64,000 bases of DNA from Haloechinothrix aidingensis (GTDB taxonomy: Bacteria; Actinomycetota; Actinomycetes; Mycobacteriales; Pseudonocardiaceae). The notes under the pieces were generated by a model. It worked only from the letters and a program-made list of their open reading frames with translations, was not told the origin of the DNA and searched no databases. Location: contig NZ_JACCKD010000003.1 in the NCBI RefSeq assembly GCF_013450155.1, forward strand, positions 558,001 through 622,000, in the 5' to 3' direction. The position numbers were made by a program, and so were the translations under genes. The stretch's first letter is position 1. Every line of letters starts with the position of its first letter. Positions 17,026 to 27,339 of the stretch are shown one piece after another.

Positions 17026-18429
17026 ATGGACACAGTAATCGACAGGCTCGAGGAGATCCGTGACTTCATCCTGGGACCGTGGCTCCTCATCCCTCTCCTG
17101 CTGCTGACCGGCTTCTACCTGACGATCGTCCTGCGTGGTGTTCAGTTCCACCGCTTCGGGTACGCGTTCTGGCTGGCGCTGGTCAAGCGTAAAGAGGGTG
17201 GCGCCGAGGGCGACATCAGCCATTATCAGGCGCTCACGGTAGCGCTGGCAGCCACCATCGGCGTGGGCAACATCGCCGGTGTCGGCACGGCGATCGCTTT
17301 CGGTGGTCCCGGTGCGCTGTTCTGGATGTGGGTCACCGGGCTGGTCGGCATGGCCACCAAGTACTCCGAGGCGTTTCTCGGCGTGAAGTACCGCCGAGTC
17401 GACGCCAAAGGTGAGCAGAGTGGCGGACCGATGTTCTACCTGAGTGAGGGCATCAACAACGTCTTCGGGCGTTTCCTGGCGGTCTGGTTCGCGGCGTTCG
17501 GCGCGCTCGCGGCTTTCGGGATCGGCAACATGGTGCAGGCCAACAGCCTCGCCGACGCGCTCAACGCCGAATGGGACATTCCCTTCTGGATCAGCGGGAT
17601 CGTACTGATGATCGCTGCGGCTGCGGTGATCCTCGGTGGTATCCGCAGTATCGGCCGGTTCACCGCTGCGTTCGTCCCCTTCATGGCCATCATCTATCTG
17701 ATCGGCGCCACCGGCGTACTGCTGTTCAACGTGGGCGAGCTCCCCGGCGCGCTGGCCACCATCTTCACCGACGCCTTCACCGGGACCGCCGCGACGGGCG
17801 GCTTCATCGGCGTCGGGTTCCTCACTGCACTGCGCTGGGGCGTGGCGAGGGGGATCTTCTCGAACGAGTCGGGCCTCGGTACCGGTGGTATCGCCGCCGC
17901 GGCGGCGCAGACCACCAACCCGGTACGGCAGGCACTTGTCTCGATGACGCAGACGTTCCTGGATACGCTCGTCGTCGTCACCTTCACCGGCCTGACCATC
18001 GTGGTCACCGGCGCGTGGACGGCCGTGGACTCCGCAGGCGACGCGTTGACCGGCGCACCGCTTACTTCGGAGGCGTTCCGTGACGGTCTGCCCGGCGACT
18101 GGGGCGGGGTCGTCGTCTCCGTCGGCGTGATCTTCTTCGCCTTCTCCACCCTGCTCAGCTGGTCGTACTACGGCGAGCGGTGTATGGACCGGCTGTTCGG
18201 ACGCGGCCTGGTGACGCCCTACCGCGTGGTGTTCGTTCTCATCATCTTCCTCGGATCCGTCACCGAGCTCACCACGGTGTGGACGATCGCCGACATCCTC
18301 AACGGGCTGATGGCGCTGCCGAACCTGATCGGTCTGCTCGTGCTGTCGCCGCTGATCGCCAGGAAGAGCCGCGAGTTCTTCCAGATGGCCAACTGGAAAC
18401 AGGTCGAAGACCTGCCCGGCCAGCGGTAG
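17026..18429 (+). CDS. Sodium:alanine/glycine symporter (AGCS family)
   Basis: 467 residues with about ten membrane helices. Family motifs: GDISHYQALTVALAATIGVGNIAGV near the N-terminus, FWMWVTGLVGMATKYSEAFLGVKYR, and RGIFSNESGLGTGGIAAAAA. It imports alanine or glycine with sodium. ATG at 17026 is preferred because GTGGGGA lies at proper spacing; ATG 17020 and GTG 17002 are in frame. It lies next to betaine genes, so a role in compatible solute or glycine supply is possible but not shown. Confidence 0.93.
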   Translation: MDTVIDRLEEIRDFILGPWLLIPLLLLTGFYLTIVLRGVQFHRFGYAFWLALVKRKEGGAEGDISHYQALTVALAATIGVGNIAGVGTAIAFGGPGALFWMWVTGLVGMATKYSEAFLGVKYRRVDAKGEQSGGPMFYLSEGINNVFGRFLAVWFAAFGALAAFGIGNMVQANSLADALNAEWDIPFWISGIVLMIAAAAVILGGIRSIGRFTAAFVPFMAIIYLIGATGVLLFNVGELPGALATIFTDAFTGTAATGGFIGVGFLTALRWGVARGIFSNESGLGTGGIAAAAAQTTNPVRQALVSMTQTFLDTLVVVTFTGLTIVVTGAWTAVDSAGDALTGAPLTSEAFRDGLPGDWGGVVVSVGVIFFAFSTLLSWSYYGERCMDRLFGRGLVTPYRVVFVLIIFLGSVTELTTVWTIADILNGLMALPNLIGLLVLSPLIARKSREFFQMANWKQVEDLPGQR

Positions 18430-18462
18430 CCCGGGCAGGCACGACCGTGTCGGTGTCAGCGG

Positions 18463-18504
18463 ACGGTTGAGCGGGCGCGAACGAGCTCGCGCCCGCTCAA
18501 CCGT
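18463..18504. terminator. Bidirectional hairpin between symporter and BetI-like gene
   Basis: Perfect 18-bp arms (ACGGTTGAGCGGGCGCGA and its complement) with a 6-nt loop. It contains the stop codon of the minus-strand regulator (18497-18499) and lies 33 bases after the symporter stop, so it can serve both convergent genes. Confidence 0.8.
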
Positions 18505-19111
18505 TCCCGCTCAGCGCGCGGCGGAACAGCGTCGCGATCTCGCCGTGCTCCGGCGTCTCGTCCACCAGCACGGCTTGCATCAGCAACCCGCAGAACAGCG
18601 CGGCGACCATGCGTCCGGTCATCGGATCGGTGCGCGAGCCGAACAGCTCCGCCATGGCGTTGTCCCAGTCCGCGGCTGCTTTGCGCAGGTGTGGCCGATG
18701 CAGCGCGAGCGCGTACAGGTTGTACTCGACGATCGTGTGCTCCCGATGCTCGGTGAGTGACCGGACCACGAAGTCGGCGAGCGCGTCCGCGAGGTCGACG
18801 CCGGGATCGAGGGAGCGTTCCCACTCGCGCAGCTGTGTGATGCTGCCCTCGGCCGCCTGCTCCAGCGCGACCGCGACCAGGTCGTCCATCGTCGCGAAGT
18901 GATAGGTCGTCGACCCGAGTGGAACGCCCGCTTGTGCCGCCACGCGGCGGTGCGTCAGCGCGTCGATGCCCTGCTCGGCCACCACCGAGATAGCCGCCCT
19001 CGCGATGCGGTTGCGCCGGTCCGGGTCGTTCGGCCCGCGCCTGCCCTGCGCACGCCCCGGCGATGAGGCACCTGCCTCCCCGTCGCCACCGACCGCTCTG
19101 CTTGTCGTCAT
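18497..19111 (-). CDS. TetR-family regulator, BetI-like
   Basis: 204 residues from ATG 19111 with AGGGGGT upstream; an ATG at 19159 would add 16 residues but lacks a site. Helix-turn-helix: ARAAISVVAEQGIDALTHRRVAAQAGVPLGSTTYHF. The C-terminal half has the BetI-type look (TEHREHTIVEYNLYALAL). It is divergent from betB-betA and the betaine importer and should repress them, with choline as a plausible inducer. The inverted repeats at 19213-19237 are the likely binding site. Confidence 0.85.
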   Translation of the reverse strand: MTTSRAVGGDGEAGASSPGRAQGRRGPNDPDRRNRIARAAISVVAEQGIDALTHRRVAAQAGVPLGSTTYHFATMDDLVAVALEQAAEGSITQLREWERSLDPGVDLADALADFVVRSLTEHREHTIVEYNLYALALHRPHLRKAAADWDNAMAELFGSRTDPMTGRMVAALFCGLLMQAVLVDETPEHGEIATLFRRALSGNG

Positions 19112-19212
19112 GACCGTCGAGTACCCCCTTCGCGCAGTACCAACCGTGCCCTCCGCCATTTCATGATCACACGAAGGCTCCGTTCCTGGTCACCCACCTG
19201 ATGTGGACATCA

Positions 19213-19237
19213 GTACACATTCTATGTACGATTGTAC
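19213..19237. promoter_or_regulatory. Operator candidate between the BetI-like gene and betB
   Basis: GTACA-N7-TGTAC (19213-19229) shares its right half with GTAC-GATT-GTAC (19226-19237), giving three regularly spaced GTAC cores in an otherwise AT-rich 40 bp. The spacing suits a TetR dimer of dimers. Identification as the BetI-like site is an inference from position. Confidence 0.45.
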
Positions 19238-19299
19238 GCAGCTTGTGCCGCGCGGCACCAGAGTCAAACGAGTGAACAGCGATTGGGACGACGAACCGG

Positions 19300-20781
19300 A
19301 TGAAGGATCTCTACATCGACGGCATCTGGAGCGGGCCCTCGGCAGAACAGCCGGAGAGCTCCAGGACCGTACTCAACCCGTACGACGCAGGCGAGCTCAC
19401 CACGGTCGCCGAAGCAGGCAGCGCCGATGTCGATCTCGCCGCACGCGCCGCGCGGCGCGCATTCCAGCAGGGGGCGTGGCCGGACACCACGGCCGCCGAG
19501 CGCGGCGAGCTGCTCAGGCGCATCGCCGACCTGCTCGTCCGGGACCGCGAGGAGCTCGCGAGGATCGAGAGCCTGGACACCGGCAAGACCGTCGCCGAGG
19601 GGCGCATCGATGTGGACGACATCACCGCGGTCTTTCGCTACTACGCCGGACTCGCCGGGGTCGACGCCGGGCGGGTGATCGACGCAGGCAACCCGGACGT
19701 GGTCAGCCGGGTCGTCTACGAACCCGTCGGGGTGTGCGCCCTGATCGCGCCGTGGAACTACCCGCTGCTGCAGATGTCGTGGAAGCTCGCCCCCGCGCTG
19801 GCCGCGGGCAACACGATGGTCATCAAGCCGAGCGAGCTCACCCCGCTGTCGACCATCCAGCTCGTCGCGCTGATCGCCGAGGCGGGCGCCCCGGCGGGCG
19901 TGGTGAACCTCGTCCTCGGATCCGGAGCCACCGTCGGGTCCACGATGGTGCAACACCCCGAGGTCGACCTCGTGTCGTTCACCGGCGGACTCGAGACCGG
20001 CCGTAAGGTCATGTCGATGGCCGCTGCGGACATCAAGAAGGTGGCACTCGAGCTCGGCGGCAAGAACCCCAACGTGGTCTTCGCCGACGCGGACTTCGAC
20101 ACGGCCGTCGACTACGCGCTCGCCGCCGCGTTCTTCCACTCCGGGCAGGTGTGCTCGGCAGGCTCACGGCTGATCGTCGAGGACAGCGTGCACGATGCCT
20201 TCGTCGCCGAGCTGGCGCGGCGCGCCGACGCCATCAGACTGGGTAACGGGCTCGACCCCGACACCGAATGCGGACCGCTGGTCTCGGCCGAGCACCGGGC
20301 GAAGGTGGAACGCTACATCTCCGAGGCCACCGGGTACGGCGCGCGCCTGGTCACCGGCGGCACTCGCCCCGACGACCCCGAGCTGGCCGACGGGTTCTTC
20401 CTGCGCCCGACCGTGTTCGGCGACTGCACATCGGACATGCCGATCGTGCGCGAGGAGGTATTCGGCCCCGTCGTCACCGTTGAACGGTTCAGCGACGAGT
20501 CGGAAGCCGTCAGCCTGGCCAACGACACCGAGTACGGGCTCGCAGGCGCCGTGTGGACCAGCGATGCCTCCGTGGCCCAACGGGTCGCCAACCGGATGCG
20601 GCACGGGACCGTCTGGGTCAACGACTACCACCCCTACGTGCCGCAGGCCGAGTGGGGCGGGTTCGGACGCTCCGGGGTCGGGCGCGAGCTGGGCAAGGCC
20701 GGGCTCGACGAGTACCGCGAAGCCAAGCACATCTACCAGAACATCCGGCCACAACCCATGCGCTGGTTCGCGGGAGCCTGA
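19300..20781 (+). CDS. betB: Betaine-aldehyde dehydrogenase
   Basis: 493-residue NAD-dependent aldehyde dehydrogenase. The N-terminus, FIDG-like YIDGIWSGP, and NPYDAGELTTVAEAG are typical. Catalytic Glu251 lies in LELGGKNP and nucleophile Cys285 in GQVCSAGSR. It oxidises betaine aldehyde to glycine betaine, the second step after BetA. Position directly before betA and after a BetI-like regulator makes the substrate assignment reasonable, although sequence alone cannot exclude another aldehyde. Confidence 0.9.
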   Translation: MKDLYIDGIWSGPSAEQPESSRTVLNPYDAGELTTVAEAGSADVDLAARAARRAFQQGAWPDTTAAERGELLRRIADLLVRDREELARIESLDTGKTVAEGRIDVDDITAVFRYYAGLAGVDAGRVIDAGNPDVVSRVVYEPVGVCALIAPWNYPLLQMSWKLAPALAAGNTMVIKPSELTPLSTIQLVALIAEAGAPAGVVNLVLGSGATVGSTMVQHPEVDLVSFTGGLETGRKVMSMAAADIKKVALELGGKNPNVVFADADFDTAVDYALAAAFFHSGQVCSAGSRLIVEDSVHDAFVAELARRADAIRLGNGLDPDTECGPLVSAEHRAKVERYISEATGYGARLVTGGTRPDDPELADGFFLRPTVFGDCTSDMPIVREEVFGPVVTVERFSDESEAVSLANDTEYGLAGAVWTSDASVAQRVANRMRHGTVWVNDYHPYVPQAEWGGFGRSGVGRELGKAGLDEYREAKHIYQNIRPQPMRWFAGA

Positions 20782-20874
20782 GCACCGCGAACGCGCGGGA
20801 CCGGCACCGGCAGCCGCGCAGCGACGAGGAACGCACCCCGGGAAGCACACGCAATCGAAGGGCGAGACGACACC

Positions 20875-22560
20875 GTGAACATGCTGACCAACACAGTGGA
20901 CGATCACTACGACTACATCGTCGTCGGCGGGGGTTCGGCCGGGAGCGCGCTGGCCAACAGGCTCAGTGCCGACCCGTCGAACAAGGTTCTCGTCCTCGAA
21001 GCCGGGCGGCCCGACTGGATCTGGGACCTGTTCATCCACATGCCGGCCGCCCTGACGATGGTGATCGGTAACCGGTTCTACGACTGGCGCTACGAGTCCG
21101 AGCCCGAGCCGTACATGGGCGGTCGCCGGGTCTACCACGGCCGCGGCAAGGTACTCGGTGGCTCGAGCTCGATCAACGGCATGATCTTCCAGCGCGGCAA
21201 CCCGCTCGACCTGGAGCGCTGGGCCGCCGACCCCGGGATGGAGACCTGGGACTACGCGCACTGCCTGCCCTACTTCAAGCGCATGGAAACCTGCGTGGCC
21301 GGGGGCGACGAGTGGCGTGGCGACGACGGCCCGCTCTGGATCGAGCGTCGCGGGGCAGAGCATCCCCTCTTCGGTGCCTTCCTCGACGCGGCCCAGCAGG
21401 CCGGTCACCCGCTCACCGACGACGTGAACGGTTACCGCCAGGAGGGCTTCTCCCCCTTCGACAGCATGATCCGCGAAGGCAAACGCTGGTCGGCCGCACG
21501 TGCGTACCTGCACCCCGTCAAGGCCCGCCCCAACCTCACCGTCCAGTGCCTCGCACAGGTCAACCGGGTCCTCATGGACGGCAACCGGGCTACCGGTGTC
21601 GAGTACAAACGCCCGGGAAGCAGGCCCAAACGGGTGCACGCCGGCGAGGTCATCCTGGCGGGCGGCGCCATCAACACCCCCCAGCTGCTCCAGCTTTCCG
21701 GTATCGGCAACGCACGCGAGCTCTCCGAGCTCGGCATCGACGTCGTCGCCGACCTGCCGGGTGTCGGCGAGAACCTGCAGGACCACCTGGAGGTATACAT
21801 CCAGCACGCCTGCACCCGGCCGGTGTCGTTCAACCCGTCGCTGAAGATGCACAACAGGCCCAAGGTCGGCCTGCAGTGGCTCTTCGGCAAGAAGGGACCC
21901 GCGGCCACCAACCATTTCGAGGCAGGCGGCTTCGTGCGGGGCAACGACCAGGTCGACTACCCCAACCTGATGTTCCACTTCCTGCCGATCGCGGTGCGCT
22001 ACGACGGCACCTCGGTCGACGCCGAGCACGGATACCAGGTACACATCGGACCGATGTACTCCGACGTTCGGGGGAGCGTGAAGATCCGCTCCACCGATCC
22101 GACCGAGCATCCCGCGCTGCGCTTCAACTACCTGTCCACCGAGAACGACAGGCGTGAATGGATCGAAGCCGTCCGGGTCGCGCGGGAGATCCTCCGGCAG
22201 CCCGCGTTCGCCGAGTTCGACGGTGGCGAGCTCTCCCCGGGACCGGAGGTCACCAGTGACGAGGACATCCTGAACTGGGTCGCCTCCGACGCCGAGACCG
22301 CGTACCACCCGTCGTGCACGGCCAAGATGGGTACCGGCCCCGACTCCGTCGTCGACCCCACCTCGATGAAGGTGCACGGCACGGAAGGCCTCCGCGTCGT
22401 GGACGCGTCGGCGATGCCGTACCTGACCAACGGCAACATCTACGCGCCGGTGATGATGCTGGCCGAGAAGGCAGCCGACCTCGTTCTCGGCAACACCCCA
22501 CTGCCCCCGTCCTACGCCGACTACTACCGGCACGGATCCTCCGAGCAGGAGGCACGCTGA
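20875..22560 (+). CDS. betA: Choline dehydrogenase (GMC oxidoreductase)
   Basis: 561 residues from GTG 20875 with AAGGGCGAG upstream. FAD motif [18 protein letters not shown], the GMC signature [20 protein letters not shown], and the C-terminal catalytic region [19 protein letters not shown] (active-site His) and [18 protein letters not shown] are present. It converts choline to betaine aldehyde and can go on to betaine. It is membrane-associated in other bacteria. It lies 93 bases after betB. Confidence 0.92.
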   Translation: MNMLTNTVDDHYDYIVVGGGSAGSALANRLSADPSNKVLVLEAGRPDWIWDLFIHMPAALTMVIGNRFYDWRYESEPEPYMGGRRVYHGRGKVLGGSSSINGMIFQRGNPLDLERWAADPGMETWDYAHCLPYFKRMETCVAGGDEWRGDDGPLWIERRGAEHPLFGAFLDAAQQAGHPLTDDVNGYRQEGFSPFDSMIREGKRWSAARAYLHPVKARPNLTVQCLAQVNRVLMDGNRATGVEYKRPGSRPKRVHAGEVILAGGAINTPQLLQLSGIGNARELSELGIDVVADLPGVGENLQDHLEVYIQHACTRPVSFNPSLKMHNRPKVGLQWLFGKKGPAATNHFEAGGFVRGNDQVDYPNLMFHFLPIAVRYDGTSVDAEHGYQVHIGPMYSDVRGSVKIRSTDPTEHPALRFNYLSTENDRREWIEAVRVAREILRQPAFAEFDGGELSPGPEVTSDEDILNWVASDAETAYHPSCTAKMGTGPDSVVDPTSMKVHGTEGLRVVDASAMPYLTNGNIYAPVMMLAEKAADLVLGNTPLPPSYADYYRHGSSEQEAR

Positions 22561-22628
22561 CGCACGTCACGTACCGGCCACTCCCCTGATGTGGCCATCG
22601 AGACGATCCGACCCAGGAAGGCGAGATT

Positions 22629-23717
22629 GTGACCACCCTCCACGAGCATTCCGAGCGATCCGACGATCGGCACGACCGATTATCCGAGCCCGTCATCTCG
22701 GTTCGCGACCTGTGGAAGGTCTTCGGCGCCAGAGCCGCAGAGGTGCCGAGCTCCCCCGAACTGTGCGCGCTGAGCAGGCGCGAGCTGCTGGAACAGACCG
22801 GATGCACCACGGCGGTCCGGGAGATCGACTTCGACGTCGCCGAGGGCGAGGTCTTCGTCGTGATGGGCCTGTCCGGCTCCGGGAAGTCCACACTGGTCAG
22901 GTGCCTGACCCGGCTGATCGAACCGACATCGGGCTCGATCAGCTTCGAGGGCGACGACCTGCTCGCCGCGGGCGACAAGCAGCTGCGCGAGCTGCGACGC
23001 AACAAGTTCTCCATGGTCTTCCAGCACTTCGGGCTCCTCCCCCACCGGCGCGTCATCGACAATGTCGCGTTCGGGCTGGAGGTCAACGGGGTCGGCAAGG
23101 CGCAGCGCGCAACGCGCGCCCAGGAAGTCATCGAGCTCGTCGGTCTCGGCGGCAACGAGACCTCCTACCCCCACCAGCTCTCCGGCGGAATGCAACAGCG
23201 CGTCGGCCTCGCTCGCGCTCTCGCGGGCGACCCCGATGTGCTGTTCTTCGACGAGCCGTTCTCCGCACTGGACCCGTTGATCCGGCGGGACATGCAGAGC
23301 GAGGTGATACGGCTGCACAGGGAGATGGGTAAGACGATGGTGTTCATCACCCACGACCTGTCCGAGGCCCTCAAGCTCGGCGACCGGATCCTGATCATGC
23401 GCGACGGGCAGGCCGCCCAGGTCGGTACCGGGGACGAGCTGATCGGCGCGCCCGCCGACGACTACATCCGCGACTTCGTGCGCGACGTCCCCAAGAGCGA
23501 CGTGCTGACACTGCGCTGGATCATGCGCGCACCGCGCGAGGACGACGCGCTCGACGGTCCCGAACTGGGGCCTGACGTGGTGGTCAGTGAAGCGACCCGC
23601 CGCGTGCTCGAGGCCGACCGGCCCGCCAAGGTCGTCCAGGACGGGCGGCTGCTCGGCATCGTCGGAGACGACGAGATTCTCGCCATTGTCGCCGGACCGG
23701 AAGGCGATCCCGCATGA
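22629..23717 (+). CDS. proV: Glycine betaine/proline ABC importer, ATPase subunit
   Basis: 362 residues from GTG 22629 with GGAAGG upstream. The long N-terminal lead (VRDLWKVFG ... [22 protein letters not shown]) is typical of ProV/OpuAA. Walker [10 protein letters not shown], signature [15 protein letters not shown] and Walker [14 protein letters not shown] are intact. The C-terminal ~90 residues are in the place of the CBS-type regulatory region. Its end overlaps the permease start (ATGA at 23714). Confidence 0.93.
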   Translation: MTTLHEHSERSDDRHDRLSEPVISVRDLWKVFGARAAEVPSSPELCALSRRELLEQTGCTTAVREIDFDVAEGEVFVVMGLSGSGKSTLVRCLTRLIEPTSGSISFEGDDLLAAGDKQLRELRRNKFSMVFQHFGLLPHRRVIDNVAFGLEVNGVGKAQRATRAQEVIELVGLGGNETSYPHQLSGGMQQRVGLARALAGDPDVLFFDEPFSALDPLIRRDMQSEVIRLHREMGKTMVFITHDLSEALKLGDRILIMRDGQAAQVGTGDELIGAPADDYIRDFVRDVPKSDVLTLRWIMRAPREDDALDGPELGPDVVVSEATRRVLEADRPAKVVQDGRLLGIVGDDEILAIVAGPEGDPA

Positions 23718-25708
23718 CCGCTCAGGTCTCGGGTACATCGGCTGACGGCCGGTTCGCATCCGTTCTGCGCAGGCCGGGGACCGGGGTCCTGGTGACGGCG
23801 ATCCTGGGTGGCTGGCTGCTTGCCTGGTACCTGCTGCGGGGAACGCACACCCTGCAGCTCGGCGCGGCCCAGCTCACCGATCTGCACCGCAGCCTCAACG
23901 AGGTCAACCACTCGATCGCGACCAGCCGGGACACCAACCCGGTGTTCGTGTACTTCTTCGACGTCATCCGCGTCACCGTGGACGAGATCGCGGCGTTCTT
24001 CCAGGCACTGCTGGCCCAACCCGCGTTCGGGTCCCCCACGCCACTGCTCGGCTGGCTCGGTGTCGTCGCGGTCGCCGGGTTCCTCGCCTACGCGGTGGGC
24101 AACCTGCGCGTCGCACTGCTGGCCGTGGGAGGCCTCGTCTTCCTCGGACTGCAGGGGCTGTGGCAGGAGAGCATGGACACGCTCGCGCTGACCATGGCGG
24201 CTGTACTGATCGCCCTGCTGTTCACCATCCCGCTCGGCGTGTATGCCGGGTTGTCGGACAGGTTCCACCGCCTGATCACGCCGGTGCTCGACTTCATGCA
24301 GACGATGCCGACCTTCGTCTACCTCGCGCCGTTGACGCTGTTCTTCCTGATCGGCCCCGCCTCGGCGACCATCGCCACCATGATCTACGCCGCCCCGCCG
24401 ACCATCCGGCTGACCGCGCACGGCATCCGGTCGGTACCCGAGCAGATGCTCGAGGCGAGCAGGTCGCTCGGGGCGACGCGCTGGCAGTCACTGACCAAGG
24501 TGCTGCTGCCCACCGCCAAACGCACGATCGTGCTCGGCATCAACCAGACCATGATGGCCGCGCTGGCCATGGTGACGATCGCGGCGCTGATCAACGCGCC
24601 CGGGCTGGGCCGGACGGTGATCAACGCGCTGCAGACCCGCGACGTGGGCACAGCCTTCAACGGCGGCCTGGCCATCGTGGTGCTCGCCATCGTCATCGAC
24701 CGTGTCACCACGGCGGCCGGTACGCGGCAGGAACAGGACGCGCCGGCGGGAACCGCCCGGGGACCGCTCGCGCGCCGGGGCGTGCTGCTGGCCACAGGCG
24801 TGCTCGCCCTCGTAGGGGTCTGGTACTCGCGTACGTATCTCTGGGCGGCGGAGTTTCCCGGTACCGCGCACGTGGGGCGCTGGGTCACGGTAGTGACCGC
24901 CACGGCCACCGAGTGGGTCAAGGACAACTTCGCGGTACTCACCACCGGGGTGAAGAACACGGTCACCGCCGTGGCCATCGACCCACTGCAGGCTCTGCTG
25001 ACCGAGTCGCCGTGGTGGCTGGTCACCGCGGTGGTGCTCGCGCTGGCCGTGGTGATCGGCAGTATCCGCGCGGCGATCGTGGCCGCCGTCTGCCTGAGCC
25101 TGATCATCCTGACCGGGTTGTGGCACGACGCCATGATCACACTGGCCTCGGTGCTGATCGCCACCGCGCTCGTGGTGGCTCTCGCGGTGGTGGTCGGCGT
25201 CTGGATGGGGCGCAGTCCCCGCGTCGACCACGTCATCCGTCCCGTTCTCGATGCCGGGCAGACGATGCCACCGTTCGTCTACCTGGTTCCCTTCCTCGCG
25301 CTGTTCGAGGCGACCAGGTTCACCGCGATCATCGCCGCGGTGCTGTACGCCTCACCCGTCGCGATCAAGATCGTCACCGACGGCATCCGCGCGGTGTCGC
25401 CGACGACGGTGGAAGCGGCGACAGCCACCGGGGCGAGTACCTGGCAAACCATCACGAAGGTGCAGATCCCGATGGCCAGGCACGCCCTGACCCTCGCGGC
25501 CAACCAGGGGCTCATCTACGTGCTGTCCATGGTCGTCGTCGGCGGCCTCGTCGGCGCGGGCGCGCTCGGCTACGACGTTGTCGCCGGGTTCGTCCAGGCA
25601 TCGCTGTACGGCAAGGGACTCGCTGCCGGGGTCGCGATCGTACTGCTCGGCATCATGCTCGACCGCATCACGCAGGCCGCGGCCAAGCGCGCCGGCGGTG
25701 CGCACTAG
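23714..25708 (+). CDS. proW: Glycine betaine/proline ABC importer, double-length permease
   Basis: 664 residues, about twice a normal ProW. Two copies of the binding-protein-dependent permease domain are visible: the EAA-loop-type segments [25 protein letters not shown] (first half) and [25 protein letters not shown] (second half), each preceded by MPTFVYL or MPPFVYL. Thus one chain supplies both halves of the membrane channel. Start overlaps the proV stop by four bases, so the genes are translationally coupled. Confidence 0.92.
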   Translation: MTAQVSGTSADGRFASVLRRPGTGVLVTAILGGWLLAWYLLRGTHTLQLGAAQLTDLHRSLNEVNHSIATSRDTNPVFVYFFDVIRVTVDEIAAFFQALLAQPAFGSPTPLLGWLGVVAVAGFLAYAVGNLRVALLAVGGLVFLGLQGLWQESMDTLALTMAAVLIALLFTIPLGVYAGLSDRFHRLITPVLDFMQTMPTFVYLAPLTLFFLIGPASATIATMIYAAPPTIRLTAHGIRSVPEQMLEASRSLGATRWQSLTKVLLPTAKRTIVLGINQTMMAALAMVTIAALINAPGLGRTVINALQTRDVGTAFNGGLAIVVLAIVIDRVTTAAGTRQEQDAPAGTARGPLARRGVLLATGVLALVGVWYSRTYLWAAEFPGTAHVGRWVTVVTATATEWVKDNFAVLTTGVKNTVTAVAIDPLQALLTESPWWLVTAVVLALAVVIGSIRAAIVAAVCLSLIILTGLWHDAMITLASVLIATALVVALAVVVGVWMGRSPRVDHVIRPVLDAGQTMPPFVYLVPFLALFEATRFTAIIAAVLYASPVAIKIVTDGIRAVSPTTVEAATATGASTWQTITKVQIPMARHALTLAANQGLIYVLSMVVVGGLVGAGALGYDVVAGFVQASLYGKGLAAGVAIVLLGIMLDRITQAAAKRAGGAH

Positions 25709-25781
25709 ACCCCGCCCCTGGGCAGGGCGCCACCGTTCTCGCCCGCCGGGAACGACCGAACACCGAACAAGGAGGTATCCC

Positions 25782-26762
25782 ATGACGGGACGACACCGCA
25801 CCACATCACGATGGCTCGCCGGCACGGCAGGCGCGGCCGCGGCGCTGCTCGCGCTGACCGCCTGCGGCGGGGAGCGCATCGGTGACGACACCGACTCGGC
25901 GGCAGGCGGCGACTGTGGCGAGTTCAACCTCGCTGTCAGTCCGTGGGTCGGCTACGAGGCCAACGCCGTCGTGATCGCCCACGTCGCCGAGACCGAGCTG
26001 GGCTGCACGGTGCACAAGAAGGAGCTCCAGGAAGAGGTCGCCTGGCAGGGCTTCGGCACCGGTGAGGTCGACGCGATCGTGGAGAACTGGGGCCACGAGG
26101 ACCTCAAGCAGCGCTACATCGAGGAGCAGGGCACCGCCGTGGAAGCCGGCTCGACCGGTGTCAAGGGAGAGATCGGCTGGTTCGTCCCGGAGTGGATGAC
26201 CGAGGAGTACCCGGACATCACGGACTGGGAGAACCTCAACGACTACTCGGACATGTTCCAGACCTCCGAGTCCGGCGACAAGGGCCAGTTCCTGGCAGGC
26301 GACCCGGGCTTCGTCTCCAACGACGAAGCGCTGGTGGAGAACCTCGACCTCGACTACAAGGTCGTGCACGCCGGAAGCGAGGCCGCGCTCAACGAGGCGT
26401 TCAGGCGCGCCCACGAGGAGCGTGAGCCGCTGCTCGGCTACTTCTACCGGCCGCACTGGCTGGAGGCCGAGATCGACGTGGCGCGCGTCGAGCTGCCGCC
26501 CCACGAGGAGGGCTGCGACGACGTGCGCGAGGAGGTCGACTGTGACTACCCGGAATACGATCTCGACAAGATCGTCCGGGCGGAGTTCGCCGAGGAGGGC
26601 GGCCCGGCATACCAGCTCGTCGACAACTTCGAGTGGACCAACGAGGATCAGGTCCAGGTGGCCAGCTGGATCACCCAGGACGACATGGAGCCGGCCGAGG
26701 CCGGAAAGAAGTGGGTCGAGGAGAACCAGGACGTGGTGCAGACCTGGCTCGGCCAGGAGTGA
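25782..26762 (+). CDS. proX: Glycine betaine/proline ABC importer, substrate-binding lipoprotein
   Basis: 326 residues; ATG 25782 is fixed by AGGAGG at 25770-25775. The signal ends in the lipobox ALTACG. The mature part is an OpuAC/ProX-type binding domain (NLAVSPWVGYEANAVVIAHVAE, GEVDAIVENWGHED). Acidic residues are very frequent. It should capture betaine or related solutes outside the membrane and deliver them to ProW/ProV. It is the last gene of the importer, followed by a strong hairpin. Confidence 0.93.
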   Translation: MTGRHRTTSRWLAGTAGAAAALLALTACGGERIGDDTDSAAGGDCGEFNLAVSPWVGYEANAVVIAHVAETELGCTVHKKELQEEVAWQGFGTGEVDAIVENWGHEDLKQRYIEEQGTAVEAGSTGVKGEIGWFVPEWMTEEYPDITDWENLNDYSDMFQTSESGDKGQFLAGDPGFVSNDEALVENLDLDYKVVHAGSEAALNEAFRRAHEEREPLLGYFYRPHWLEAEIDVARVELPPHEEGCDDVREEVDCDYPEYDLDKIVRAEFAEEGGPAYQLVDNFEWTNEDQVQVASWITQDDMEPAEAGKKWVEENQDVVQTWLGQE

Positions 26763-26767
26763 CGGCC

Positions 26768-26808
26768 CTCGCACGAGCACGGCTGTCGGACAGCCGTGCT
26801 CGTGCGAG
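26768..26808. terminator. Perfect 20-bp hairpin after proX
   Basis: Two 20-base arms are exactly complementary and separated by one base (outer ends CTCGCACGAG / CTCGTGCGAG). It begins six bases after the proX stop and ends nine bases before the ATG at 26818. No U-tract. Confidence 0.85.
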
Positions 26809-26817
26809 AATCAGAGT

Positions 26818-27210
26818 ATGACCACCGATCGCAATGTGCTGGGCGGCGAACTCGAGGTCTGCGGTACCGACCCGGTGACCGGTTTCTACCGGGACGGCTG
26901 CTGCAACACCGGCGAGGAGGATCTCGGGAACCACTCGGTGTGTGCCGTGGTCACCGCGGACTTCCTCGCCAACCAACACTCGGCGGGCAACGACCTGTCC
27001 ACGGCACGCCCCGAGTTCGGCTTCCAGGGGCTCGAGCCGGGCGACCGCTGGTGCGTCTGCGCCGCTCGCTGGCTACAGGCCTATGAAGCCGGCGCCGCGC
27101 CGCCCGTGGTACTCGCGGCGACACACGCCAAGGCACTCGACGTCGTCCCCCTGGAGGCGCTCCGGGAGCACGCCGTCGACGTCCCCGCCGACCCCAGCAG
27201 CCTGACCTAG
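26818..27210 (+). CDS. DUF2237 family protein
   Basis: 130 residues; ATG at 26818 agrees with the family start (NVLGGELEVCGTDPVTGFYRDGCC). It carries the conserved Cys-rich opening and the HSVCAVVTADFLANQH, LSTARPEFGFQGLEPGDRWCVCAARW and THAKALDVV blocks. Function is unknown in the family, which is common in bacteria. The gene is between the hairpin after proX and palindrome copy one. Confidence 0.9.
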   Translation: MTTDRNVLGGELEVCGTDPVTGFYRDGCCNTGEEDLGNHSVCAVVTADFLANQHSAGNDLSTARPEFGFQGLEPGDRWCVCAARWLQAYEAGAAPPVVLAATHAKALDVVPLEALREHAVDVPADPSSLT

Positions 27211-27233
27211 CCGCCGCACCCACGAGGTGTGGC

Positions 27234-27288
27234 CGAGCCGAAGGACCCCTCCGGTACATATGTGGTACCCAAGGAGGCCTTCGGCTCG
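27234..27288. repeat. 55-bp palindromic element, copy 1
   Basis: Imperfect hairpin with ends CGAGCCGAAGG / CCTTCGGCTCG and inner GGTAC / GTACC around an ATATG core; four mismatches over 24-base arms. It starts 24 bases after the DUF2237 stop. Copy 2 at 28379-28433 is nearly its reverse complement and has the same length. Role may be terminator-like or a mobile palindromic repeat. Confidence 0.8.
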
Positions 27289-27339
27289 CCGGGGAGTTGT
27301 CCACGGCGGTGCGGTTGTCCACAGGCTGAGCGGTCCGGT

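Noticed and set aside
20164-22533. 789-residue minus-strand open frame opposite betA/betB
   Set aside because: It lies antisense to two well-supported enzymes and shows only Val/Gly/Arg-rich shadow composition, a usual effect of high GC third positions.
24160-25785. 541-residue plus-strand frame overlapping the permease
   Set aside because: Extremely rich in Arg/Asp/His/Gly with no hydrophobic pattern; the permease frame has proper helices and the binding-protein-dependent loops.
27229-27339. N-terminal extension of the AbiEi-like protein (EPKDPSGTYVVPKEAFGS)
   Set aside because: The extension is translated from the 55-bp palindromic repeat, whose second copy yields the same kind of peptide on the other strand; it is not real coding sequence.
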